A stretch of 64,000 bases of DNA from Coremacera marginata (taxonomy: Eukaryota; Arthropoda; Insecta; Diptera; Sciomyzidae): NCBI GenBank assembly GCA_914767935.1, contig OU612047.1, forward strand, positions 97,499,235-97,563,234, in the 5' to 3' direction. The translations under genes and the position numbers were made by a program. This document shows, piece after piece, positions 10,041-19,093 of this stretch (position 1 is its first letter; every line of letters starts with the position of its first letter). Below the pieces are notes generated by a model. That model worked only from the letters and a program-made list of their open reading frames with translations. It ran no database searches and was not told the origin of the DNA.

Positions 10041-11114
10041 TTACAACGGACTGCCGAAGCCTACTCCGCTCAACTCTCGGTTAAGCTCAACCAACCAACC
10101 TCTGGACCCAACGACGTCGGCGGACTTTGGGAGCATATATCCCACTCCATGCGCGCTGCCGCTGAAGAAGTCATTGGTTTCCGGCTCCCGCAACCTCGGA
10201 ACCAATGGTATGATCAGGAGTGTTGCATCGCGACAGCAATAAAAAACTCCGCATATAAAAAAAACGCTGCACTCAGCTGCAACGCGAGCCGTGCGAGAAA
10301 ACTACCGTGAAAAGAGGAAGGAAGAGAGGCACATTTTCAGACGCAAGAAAAGAGAGCAGGAAAACGTGAGCGTAAGGAACTATACCAGGGCAAGAAGGAT
10401 GCACGAAAATTTTATCAACAGGTTAAGCGTCTAACCCAAGGTTTCAAGCCCGGAGCATCCACTTGTAGAGACGAAAATAGAAATCTGAATACGGATACAC
10501 AGTGTGTGCTGAGATTGTGGAGACGGCACTTCTCCAATTTTCTTACTGGTGACGATTCCACCAATGCCGCCCATAGAGAGCGCAGTTCAGTGTCACCAAT
10601 CAACGATGACGGAGTGGAAGTATCATCATCTAGCCATGAAGTGGTTCGAGTTGCTATCCAACGACTCAAAAACAATAAAGCAGCGGGTGCTGACGGCCTG
10701 TCAGCTGAATTGTTTAAAACCGGCGACGATGAATAGATAAGGCGCATGCATCAGCTCATCAGCGAAATATGGCTAGCAGAAAGAATGTCGGGCGATTGGA
10801 ACCTCAGCGTACTGTGCCCTATACTTAAGAAAGGAGACCCAACAATCTGCGCCAGTTATAGAGGTATCAGTCTTATTTTCATCGCATATAAGGTTCTCTC
10901 AAGCGTACTGTGTGAAAGATTATAGCCGATTACAAAAACACTGATTGAACATTATCAGTGTGGCTTTCGACCTGAAAAGTCCACCATAGACCTGATTTTT
11001 ACGCTACGAAAAATTCTGGAAAAAACCCACGAAAATCAAATTGACACACACAATCTCTTTGCCGATTTTAAAGCTGCATTCGATAGCCCGAGAAGGGATT
11101 GCCTATACGCAACA

Positions 11115-12050
11115 ATGTCTGAGTTCGATATACCTGCAAAGTTGATTAGACTTTGCAGAATGACGTTGAGCAACACACGCAGCTCCGTCAAGGTAGGAAA
11201 TGTAGGTAGTTTCAGACAAGGCGATCCACTGTCTTGCGATATCTTTAACATCATCATGGAGGGGATCGTACGAAAGGCCGGTGTGCATCGTAATGGTACC
11301 ATTTTCTATAAAGGTGTCCAGGTCCTTGCGTACGCTAATGATATTGTTATTGTCGGCAGAACCAAGAGAGATGTTACCTCTGCTTTCGCCGCTATCGAAA
11401 AGGAATCGGCCAAAGTGGGCTTGACGATAAATGAGGGTAAAACAAAGTATATGCTGTCTACAAACAAGGGAGCTATCTCGGCGTTTAGACTCTTACGTTT
11501 CAGAGGCAGCTATAACTTTGAAGTAGTCAAGGAGTTTGTTTACCTTGGCACCGCCATTAATACCAAAAACGAAATCAGCCTGGAGATAAAGCGAAGAACA
11601 ATAATTGCTAATAGGTGCTACTACGGGCTCAGTAAGCAACTAAGTTCCAGAGCCCTCTCTCGATCGACAAAACTAACACTCTACAAGACGCTCGTTCTAC
11701 CTGTGCTGCTTTATGGCGCTGAGGCATGGGTAGTTTCGCAAACTGACGCAGCCGCTCTGGGGGTGTTCGAGAGAAAAGTTCTTCGCAAAATCTTCGGTCC
11801 TGTTCGAGTCGGCGATGACTATCGCATCCGAATGAGCCACGAACAGTATGAGCTCATTGACGTAGTTCGGCGTATAACTGTGCAGCGACTCCGCTGGCTG
11901 GGTCATGTCCATCGTATAGACGACGAAGCTCCATCGAAAAAAGTGCTCGAGGCGAGGGTCGCTGGTCAACGACGACGAGGGAGGCCATGCCTCCAATGGA
12001 TGGACCAGGCTGAGGAAGCCCTAACCACACTGGGTGTATCCGATTGGTGA
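11115..12050 (+). pseudogene. RTE-like LINE reverse transcriptase, C-terminal part
   Basis: A 311-aa open frame beginning in the palm region. Visible blocks are FRQGDPLSCDIFNIIMEG, the active-site block LAYANDIVIVGRT, and the thumb and tail (LRWLGHVHRIDDEAPSKKV, RRRGRPCLQWMDQAEEAL). The usual YADD is YAND here, replacing one metal-binding Asp, so this RT is probably dead. Upstream RT motifs (about 10500-11100: NNKAAGADGLSAELFK, GCA-type fingers) are in other frames. The sister copy at 31696-33009 keeps YADD. Confidence 0.75.
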
Positions 12051-12140
12051 AGGCACGCGCAAAGCAGAGGCGCCTGGCGGGAGCAGATGAGGTCGGCCGA
12101 AACCCGCTTACGGGTTGTTACGACCACCTAAGTAAGTAAG

Positions 12141-12345
12141 TATTGGTATCTCAATAGTTTTATCACCAATGTGAAACAAATTGTTTTCTTTATCCACATT
12201 TGGAATAGAATGATAAGAGTCGAAGCTAATCAAACAATAAACATAATCTTGCTTAAGTTCTAAAGGTGGAAAATAATTTTCAACAAGTAATGAAGAATAT
12301 CCATTTATTCATTAAATAAACGACATGTTGTTGAGTTATTATTAA
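12141..12345 (-). pseudogene. Penton-like capsid protein, N-terminal part (cut off by the RTE insertion)
   Basis: The minus strand reads a short frame with YSSLLVENYFPPLEL, then a SFDSYHSIPNVD block, ending at the duplicated target site. This is the expected N-terminus for the protein continued at 9215-8706 and it joins in frame at the 14-bp duplication. A TGA lies just upstream of the first recognisable residues and no clear ATG is left, so the start is degraded. Confidence 0.65.
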
Positions 12346-12364
12346 GTGTTTCACTAACTTATTT

Positions 12365-12795
12365 TATTTATGTTAAATCTTTTATATTAATCCAAGAATT
12401 ATGGTCTGAGGAGAATCCTTACCACTTCACAAAAGCTCTATTATTACATCTTTTTGAAATTTTTTCAACTAAATATACTTGTGGAATTTTGGTTTTCATT
12501 AATTCATAATCATAGAAACCTCTTTTTATTTCATTTCCTTAATAATCTTCAAGAATGTAAGTAGTAGGGTTTGTATTTTGAATAGTTCTGATTTTAAATA
12601 TTTCAGTAGTCCAATTTGGTGTATAACCTTTTTCAAAAGTATGTTTATATTTACTAATTCTAACATTATCATTTTACTTTAATTTTGGTTTATGAAAATT
12701 TTTCGGATTATTATAAGCAGTTTTTAGTATAAATTTTTCATTTAAAGAATTAACATCATTAGGTGTCATCTTAACCCTCATCGTTCCCCGAGAAA
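12365..12795 (-). pseudogene. Polinton integrase C-terminal region with chromodomain (detached)
   Basis: Minus-strand text shows MTPNDVNSLNEKF, RISKYKHTFEKGYTPNWTTE, then PTTYILEDY, GFYDYELMKTK, VYLVEKISKR and a chromodomain-like AFVKW-GFSSDHNSWIN. This is the typical C-terminal arrangement of Polinton integrases, where the chromodomain may steer integration. Three or four in-frame stops are present. The catalytic core sits about 3.6 kb away at 16372-16908, separated by mariner and piggyBac DNA. The piece abuts the start of the penton fragment. Confidence 0.75.
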
Positions 12796-12829
12796 ATGCA
12801 TCGAATCGGTCTCATTGTATCAATTTGAT

Positions 12830-13239
12830 TAACATTTAAAAAAACAGTTAAGAAAATCGTTATATAAAGCAGACACGCTCATCCAGTAGCTCATCTTGCT
12901 CACTTTACCCGCCATTAAAATTTTTTTCTATCATAAGCTTTGTCTTTGCGCTTATGCGAAAGCAAGACCACGTATAAGAAACAACAACACAATCTACAAA
13001 AAAAATATTCGCCGCTGTTGACCATCATCTAATTTTGAACTCGTAAACAACAACGACAAATGCATGCAAATTATCCGTTGCTTGTGTGTTAATGCACACA
13101 GGATTTGTTTTTGTTTTTTATTTTTTTTTTATTTTTTATTTTTCATTGCCAAAAGTTACGATGAGCAATATATTGTTTTGATTTTGTTTTTTAAAAACCA
13201 TTTGCTCTTTTGTAAAATTTCGTGAGCTCCACTGATATA
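12830..13239. other. Unassigned AT-rich segment
   Basis: Between the integrase tail and the mariner. No ORF of note. It contains CTCATCTTGCTCACTTTACC and a long T-rich run at 13110-13145. It may be the outer end of the piggyBac element or unrelated filler; no terminal repeat was found to decide. Confidence 0.4.
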
Positions 13240-14178
13240 AAGGGTCCGCCATCTAACGTTTTTTTTTCAACTAGTGCTTATTTCGTGAATGGTAACACTT
13301 AGCACATGTCTGATTTGACAGATAATTAGTTTTATCCTTCCGCTGAACGAATATGGTTGTGTTTACGCTTGAACAACGCTGGGAAATATTGCGACATTAC
13401 TTTGACAGAAGATGCCGATTTTGCCAAAAAAATCATCTTTTCAGATGAAGCTAATTTTTATCTTGTTTTATGTAAACAAGCAAAATTGTCGCATTTGGGG
13501 CACAGAAAACCCGTACGCATACATTGAAAAGCCGATGCACCCAAAACGAGTCACTGTTTGGTGCGTATTTTGGTCCAGAGGCATAATTGGACCATTTTTC
13601 TTCGAAAAATGAGCAAGGAGTGGCCGTTACAGTCAATGGCCATCGTTATCGGGCCATGTTGAACGAATTTTTGTTCACAAAAATTGAAGAGGAGGATATT
13701 GGCAACATTTGGTTTCAACAGGACGGCGCTACGTGCCACACAGCCGAAGCTACACTCGATGTTTTGCGCCCTGTTTTTGAAGATCGCATTATCAGCCTCA
13801 GAGCTGATGTCGTTTGGCCACCTCGGAGCTGCGATTTGACACCGTTGGACTATTATTTGGGGGGTGCAAATATAAGTGTTACGCCGACAAGCCAGAGACA
13901 ATTGACTCTTTAAAGCTGCACACATATTTCGCTATTTCCGGCTTGCAAAAACAACAAAACCAATAAAGAACAGCTGAACACAATCGATAATGTGCTTAAA
14001 ATTTGGACCAATCGTGTACGCTACTGCATGGCCAGCCGAGGCAGCCATTTGAATGAAATTATTTTCCATTATTAACCGGAAGGATTGCACATTCAAATAA
14101 AAAAAGAAATTTGAGAAAATATTCAGTAGTTTTTTTTTTTTGCACTTTCAAAAAAAAAAAATTATTTGGCGGACCCTT
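13240..14178 (+). mobile_element. Tc1/mariner element, internally deleted
   Basis: The terminal inverted repeats begin AAGGGTCCGCCA on both sides (13240 and, inverted, 14178) and are flanked by TA. The transposase start (MVVFTLEQRWEIL at about 13352) is followed after only about 60 bp by the first catalytic block (AKKIIFSDEANF). The helix-turn-helix and linker are therefore deleted. The catalytic half then runs in shifting frames: RIWGTENPYAYIEKPMHPKRVTVWC, GATCHTAEATLDVLR and WPPRSCDLTPLDYYL, the last being the D34D-type end. The tail MASRGSHLNEIIFH is present. A 42-bp insert matches nearby piggyBac DNA. Confidence 0.88.
13352..14075 (+). pseudogene. Mariner transposase remnant
   Basis: Cut-and-paste DDE/D transposase. 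The first Asp (FSDEANF), second Asp (FQQDGATCH) and third Asp (LTPLDYYL) blocks all remain, but in at least three frames. The N-terminal DNA-binding domain is almost wholly deleted, leaving about 19 residues. Replacement of roughly ten codons around 13924-13965 by foreign sequence introduces a stop. The longest open part is 13587-13913. It is inactive and mobile only if a related transposase acts on its ends. Confidence 0.85.
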
Positions 14179-14289
14179 TATTTTTCTAGTTCTATTTTAT
14201 TGTTTTCATAAATTTAAATTTAGAAAATACATTTATAAGTAATGAAAATTTGAAAGAGAAAAATGTCAAAAATGCTTATTTTTGTGGCT

Positions 14290-15998
14290 ATGTTCCTTTA
14301 TTAGCGCATTTTTCGCAAATATCATAATGATGATCATTACAACCATAATTCTTACAATTATCACAACGATTTGAATACAAATTTTTATTGTTTTTATATG
14401 TACATATGTAATAACGATCGTAGTTTTTGGCAAATGGGTAATCGCCGGTAGTGCTTCAATATTGAACCTTCGAGGCTGATTTCCGATTTCCACTTTTCTA
14501 TGTGTTTTTACACAAAAGCCATTCCAAGCTCCTCAATAAATATTCGACGAAGTATATTTTTATTGGTTTTGTTGTTTTTGCAAGCCGGAAATAGCGAAAT
14601 ATACGTTATATATGCATTCAATGCACTCACGTCCAACATGTTGCAAAATACTGCCATTGGCCACCGATTTATCTTCCTTTTTCAGGTGTAGTTAGCCACC
14701 ATCTAGTCCATAGTGTCCACGCCACTCTTGGTTTTGTTATAATCCTGAATTAGATTCGGTTTCTTCTCAGCATTTTCACTTATAACGACGGCATTGTGCC
14801 ATGTACTGAGCAGTGTAACATATCTATAACCGATCTATAACGCCGAGGCACATACGACAGTAAAATGGCTTGTAATTTGTGGTCATATACAATAACGCTC
14901 GAATACACAGGTTTTTTTCCTCATATCCAACAATACTGGAGGAATTTCGGTCTTATTTTTCCGTATAGTGCCCAGAATAGTCATTTGGCGTTTATGTAAC
15001 TCTTCAGCCAGTTCATAAGATGTGAAGAAGTTGTTGCATGTTATATTCCTCTCCGACAGCCACTTTACCAAATCCAAAACAACACGGCGTCCAATATTGC
15101 GCTCTGGAGCGGCGTTGCGATTGCGACCAACATAAATTTGCGTGTTGTAAACATACCAGGTAGCTGAATCGGCCAAAATACAAATCTTTATGCCGTATTT
15201 AGCCGGTTTCGACGGTATGTATTGTCGAAACGGACAGCGTCCTCGAAATGGAGCTGTTCATGTACTGTAACATTGTTGCCTGGAATGTATACAACTTGCA
15301 AATTATGGTTCCATTTTTCATATATGGTGCGTATCGGTGCCAATTTATCACAGGCAGAAGCAGTATTGGCATTACGTTCTTCTTTGTCGTCATATCTGAT
15401 ACATCCATTAATTTTTCTTAACATTTTCAGTGACATTGTGTCTCGAAATATTGGTCGACCGGTTTTCTCATTCCAGAGTTGTGTAACACATTCACCATAC
15501 GAACGATACACACCAGCAAGCAGTAGCAATCGGAAGTACGCATGTAAAGTATCCATATCTATTTGTTTCCATTCTTCTTTGTATTTCCGCAAACCATATA
15601 TATTCGTCATATTCAAAATAGTATCTTCTATCGGTCGCAGAAACAAATCAAATGCAGCCAAAACATCTACAACATGAGCAGCTGCAACTAGTTTTGGTCC
15701 TACAACAACAACAAAAAGAAACAAATACTGAATATGAAGCACAAAACAAGAAGGGTAGGTTTTTACCTGAAACATTATTATCAGCGCGCTTATATGAATT
15801 TCTTCGGTTATTTTCAAATGGCAAATATTTTGCTTTTGCTTTTCTGGCAATTTCTTCTGCCACATTTTGTTCCAGTGGCTCAATATCGTACTCATCAGAA
15901 TGCTCACTCATTTCTGCAACGCATTCTTCCTCCATTGTGAAATCATCGTCACTATCTACTGGAGTTTCTTCTGCTTCACTTCCAGATTCGGAATCCAT
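14290..15998 (-). pseudogene. piggyBac transposase (PGBD-like), with one intron
   Basis: The acidic N-terminus starts at 15998 (MDSESGSEAEETPVDSDDD). A 67-bp GT-AG intron at 15700-15766 follows. Next is the catalytic region: AAFDLFLRPIEDTILNMTN, AYFRLLLLAGVYRS, GRPIFRDTMSLK and KLAPIRTIYEKW, to the Asp-bearing VTVHEQL block where related proteins have VDEQL. A frameshift at about 15180 leads to RNIGRRVVLDLVKWLSERNITCNNFFTS, where the second catalytic Asp of CDNFFTS is Asn. After a stop, the frame for SGVDTMD and NRWPMAVFCNML continues. The C-terminal cysteine domain (CDNCKNYGCNDHHYDICEKC) is in another frame. Two catalytic Asp positions look changed, so it is inactive. Confidence 0.8.
15700..15766 (-). 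other. Spliceosomal intron in the piggyBac transposase
   Basis: On the minus strand TTTCAG|GTAAAAACC marks the donor and TTGTTGTAG|GACC the acceptor. Removing 67 bp joins the acidic N-terminal exon to the catalytic region in frame, whereas reading through gives an unrelated Cys/Val-rich stretch. Size and pyrimidine-rich end fit fly introns. Confidence 0.7.
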
Positions 15999-16371
15999 AT
16001 CATATTCGTCTCCTTGACGGTTTTTACGTAGATTTTTTTCAATTTTTTTGAAATCGATTCAATGTATGTATATCGCAATGAAAGTATGCGGCAGATAAAA
16101 ATCACTTCAAAATTCACTAAAATCACTTATGACTTCAAACAAATTCAATTCAATCTTCACTCGTGTGAGTTCAAGAACATACTGAATATATTGTATCAAG
16201 TTGAAACGAGGGACCGATTCGTAACTATTTCGTCTCAGGTAAAACCAGAAATGCCCGAACATTAAAAACTCATTAGCCCGATTCTACAGGCAAAATCATG
16301 ATATTTTCTCAAAAGTGGTTCTTTCAATCGGGCAGTTTTTTTTTTATTCAATTTCAAAGACAAAAATTTTA

Positions 16372-16908
16372 TCAAATTGATACGAGGTACCGCTGAGGGT
16401 TTACAGTCCTATGAAATGTGTTATTATACTGGTTTACTAGACTTTTATAGTTATCAATCCATTTGTATGTTCCTCTAAAGCTAAACTCCTTCCACATCAT
16501 TCTCTTTAAACATCTATTGAAGCGTTCCACTCTCGATGTTTTTAAAGTTGAAAATGTTGAATAATGATTGACAGCTTTCAATGTCATTAATCTTTTAAAA
16601 TGTGCGTTGTAAAACTCCTTTTCATCATCCGTTTGGAGATTCTTTAGTACACTTTTACGTGTGTTGAAAATATTTTTCATTGCGGTTGTCACGCTTTCTC
16701 CAGTTTTATTTTTAATAGCCTCCACACATGTCTTCTTTGAAAGTGTGTCAATAACAGTAAGAAGGTAACGATAATTCATATTGACAGTACTATATGGAAT
16801 CATTCCCACTAAACCAATTCCTTTCATAATTACATGGCGTCTTTTAAAATTTTTCCGTGCTTGTTTATACAGTTCTTCAAATATGTCTCGTTTATTATTC
16901 ATTGCCAT
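16372..16908 (-). pseudogene. Polinton integrase catalytic core (retroviral-type DDE)
   Basis: A 178-aa open frame, DIFEELYKQARKNFKRRHVIMKG then MIPYSTVNMNYRYLLTVIDT, FNTRKSVLKNLQTDDEKEFY, NHYSTFSTLKTSRVERFNR and FRGTYKWIDNYK. It matches Polinton integrases closely. The second Asp (LQTDD) and the Glu (VERFNR) are present. The segment that normally supplies the first Asp (DLWQADLVDM type) is shortened to GLVGM, so the first catalytic Asp is gone. The protein would integrate element DNA. The frame ends at 16372; the chromodomain end is at 12365-12795. Confidence 0.8.
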
Positions 16909-17102
16909 ATAAGTTATTATTGTAATCCTTTTATTTTCGGTTATTTTATTTTTGATTTTTTAACATCGTCGTCATTAAGCTGATTTTTTCCAACTACATA
17001 TTTGAACAAGAAGTCTTCAATAGTCTTTAAATAATCATTAACTTCTTCGATGCTTCCTTATATACAGATTTTATTCGATTTTCAATTGTTACTCAATTAA
17101 AT

Positions 17103-17447
17103 CTACATCATTTTTAATATTATCATCAATGCAACGTTCAAATCTCTTATTTTATTTTCTGCCCTATTTGTTATACTGCTTAGATTTGTCATGGTCGTAT
17201 TTATATCTGCTATTTTCTTTTCATAGATGTTTGTTATCTTATTTACATTTTCGAAGAAAAACATACGAGAAATGGCATCATTATCATCATTGGGTAATCC
17301 CAAGTTTGTAACTCTTTTCCTATGTAAATTCAGATATATATTTTCATCTAAACTCCAACCAATAGTATTTCGTAAAATTGTTTTGATATTTGCTCTATTT
17401 TCTTTCGATGATGAAGAATGACCAAATTTATCAATATTTGAATACAT
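17103..17447 (-). CDS. Small Polinton-associated protein (114 aa)
   Basis: An intact frame starting MYSNIDKFG. It is hydrophilic, with an Asn- and Lys-rich central part (NLHRKRVTNLGLPNDDNDA) and a heptad-like C-terminal half (KKIADINTTMTNLSSITNRAENKI). It lies between the integrase and the TPGL-type protein, all on the minus strand and closely spaced, so a Polinton gene is likely. I do not recognise the family; a coiled-coil minor virion component is a guess. Absence of stops, unlike its neighbours, may be chance. Confidence 0.4.
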   Translation of the reverse strand: MYSNIDKFGHSSSSKENRANIKTILRNTIGWSLDENIYLNLHRKRVTNLGLPNDDNDAISRMFFFENVNKITNIYEKKIADINTTMTNLSSITNRAENKIRDLNVALMIILKMM

Positions 17448-17453
17448 TTTTTG

Positions 17454-18785
17454 CTATATATTTATATTAGCTTCTTTCAACTGTTCAATGATGGATATTA
17501 TTTCGTTATTACGGTTATTATGTCCAGCAGTTGATGATGATATAAGTAATCGTAATCTTTTAACTAATTCATTGGGATCATCCCAATATATATAATTCGA
17601 TTTATTGTTAATGGATTTTAAAACTTTAAGACCTTGCGCACGTATCAATGCGTTTGGTAAATTGAATATTTTCTTATTATACGTTGATATTTATTAGATT
17701 TGGTTTCCTTAATTTGATCATTTATTTCATAAGATTTGGTTCCCTTTATTTGATCATAGACGAGTTATAATTACGTCTATGAGCATTTGTAGATAATAGA
17801 AAATCCTTATAATTTTGTAAATCCTGTTTAGTAAAATGAATGGGTTTTGTGTGAAAAACTAGTTGGAATAGACCAGGTGTCATCTGGCATTTATATTTTC
17901 CAACAGAAATTTTATTTTCATTAGGAATTTTAAAAAGTTCTTTTCTTTATCTCCATCTCCCCAATGAATCTATATTGAATCTATATACTTTATCCAATTT
18001 TTTATTGTCCTTAAGTATTTGTATGTTTTGTTGCAGAGAATTTTTTTTTCGGTTATTTTGTAATAGTTTAAGGTGCTTTAATCTGTGTTTAATTGATCCG
18101 TAGCCTCACGTTTAAAATGTTTATGTCTTGTCCATAGCTCTCGATCATTTTCAATGTCTCTTCTTACTCTGTTTTCTTTTTGCACTTAATTTTCTATCAA
18201 ATTTTTAATTTCATCATTGTTATTATCACTATTATTACTGTTATTATTGTTATTATTTTGAGAGTTGAGAATTTCGTTTGATATAAGAGGATGATAAATT
18301 TTTTTAATTTTATTTTCTAATTGTTTTTTAAATTTTAAATGTTTTTTATTTTTCATTTCTTATCCGTTGTTTCTTTTCTGCTCGTGCTCTCGATATTGGG
18401 TTTTTTTTTCATACCTAACAGGTACTAAAACATTACCAATATCATGAATGTTAACTTTAGTACTCAACTTGGAGATTTTATTAGCATATTTCTCTTGTTG
18501 CAATGAACGTTTATTCTTATTACGAAGATCTCTTAATCGTTGTTCAAAATTTTGTTTTTTCGTTTTGCAATAATTTGTGTTTAACCCTTTCTTTCGATTA
18601 ATTTTCAAAGTCAGATTCAGATACTGTATTATAATTTATTTTGTTTTTGTATTCGTCATCGTTATTGAGTATATTTTCATTATCAAAGTCATATTCTGAC
18701 TTCACGTTCAAATTATCATAGTCTTTGTTTTCCGCCTCAGCATATCCGTTCTCATTTTCCAAGTCTTCATCAAATTCTACTGTTT
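17454..18785 (-). pseudogene. Polinton minor virion-type protein (TPGL family), broken
   Basis: A string of in-phase and shifted fragments. From 18785 down there is an acidic stretch (DEDLENENGYAEAENKDYDN). Then 18608-18360 is Lys/Arg-rich (KQNFEQRLRDLRNKNKRSL, VLVPVRYEKKTQ). A coiled basic part follows (ENDRELWTRHKHFKREAT). Next comes the hallmark block KISVGKYKCQMTPGLFQLVF with DLQNYKDFLLSTNAH, and the C-terminal 17454-17648 frame YIYWDDPNELVKRLRLLISS and NNEIISIIEQL. The TPGL...NYxxxLxxTNAH plus YWxDPxELVxRLxLL layout is, as I recall, a conserved protein of arthropod Polintons. Its role is presumed structural. The upstream end is cut by the LINE at about 18786. Confidence 0.6.
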
Positions 18786-19093
18786 GAATTTATTTTTATT
18801 TTTTTTTATTTTATTTATTTGTAGTAATAAAGGTATTAGCATGCAAGATAAGCTCTTTTAAATGCAACAATTTAATTACTTAATATATATATGAACTCAC
18901 AATTGGTATAACAACAGATAAAAGTGATAATAAAAGCAAAATATTAGAAAGTTTACAATAAATTATAGTAACACTGATAAAATATAATTGAACGAAATGA
19001 ATTTAATTTAATTTAAGAAATGGATAACCATTGTGATAGAGAAAAGTAAAGTTTGGATAGTTTGTTTCAGAAAAGCGAAAATTATAAGAAGAA

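Larger units (their letters stand above)
9216..12140 (+). mobile_element. RTE-like non-LTR retrotransposon, 5'-truncated, inserted in the penton gene
   Basis: 2925 bp bounded by a 14-bp target duplication and ending in a short TAAG repeat (AAGTAAGTAAG), the kind of simple-repeat 3' tail RTE-like LINEs have. From 9270 it encodes an apurinic-type endonuclease (RICTWNVRTL, AIIQLAEALKTIKADITAIQKMRWKGQG split by wobble). After a degraded stretch it encodes reverse transcriptase and C-terminal domains (11115-12050). A partial second copy lies at 31696-33009. Stops and shifts between 9700 and 11100 make it non-autonomous. Confidence 0.8.
14255..16020 (-). mobile_element. piggyBac-like element
   Basis: A transposase gene on the minus strand ends in a Cys-rich domain near 14290-14370. 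I could not identify the terminal repeats; TTAA occurs at 12829 and 16262, but no matching inverted termini were found, so the bounds are those of coding sequence. The element lies between the Polinton integrase core (16372-16908) and the mariner, and probably split the integrase gene. Confidence 0.75.

Noticed and set aside
15222..16017. Long + strand frames antisense to the piggyBac transposase
   Set aside because: They mirror the minus-strand gene, whose frames carry recognisable domains; the + frames do not.
12829..16265. TTAA at both ends as piggyBac target duplication
   Set aside because: Sequences next to the two TTAA sites are not inverted repeats of one another, so the element ends remain undetermined.
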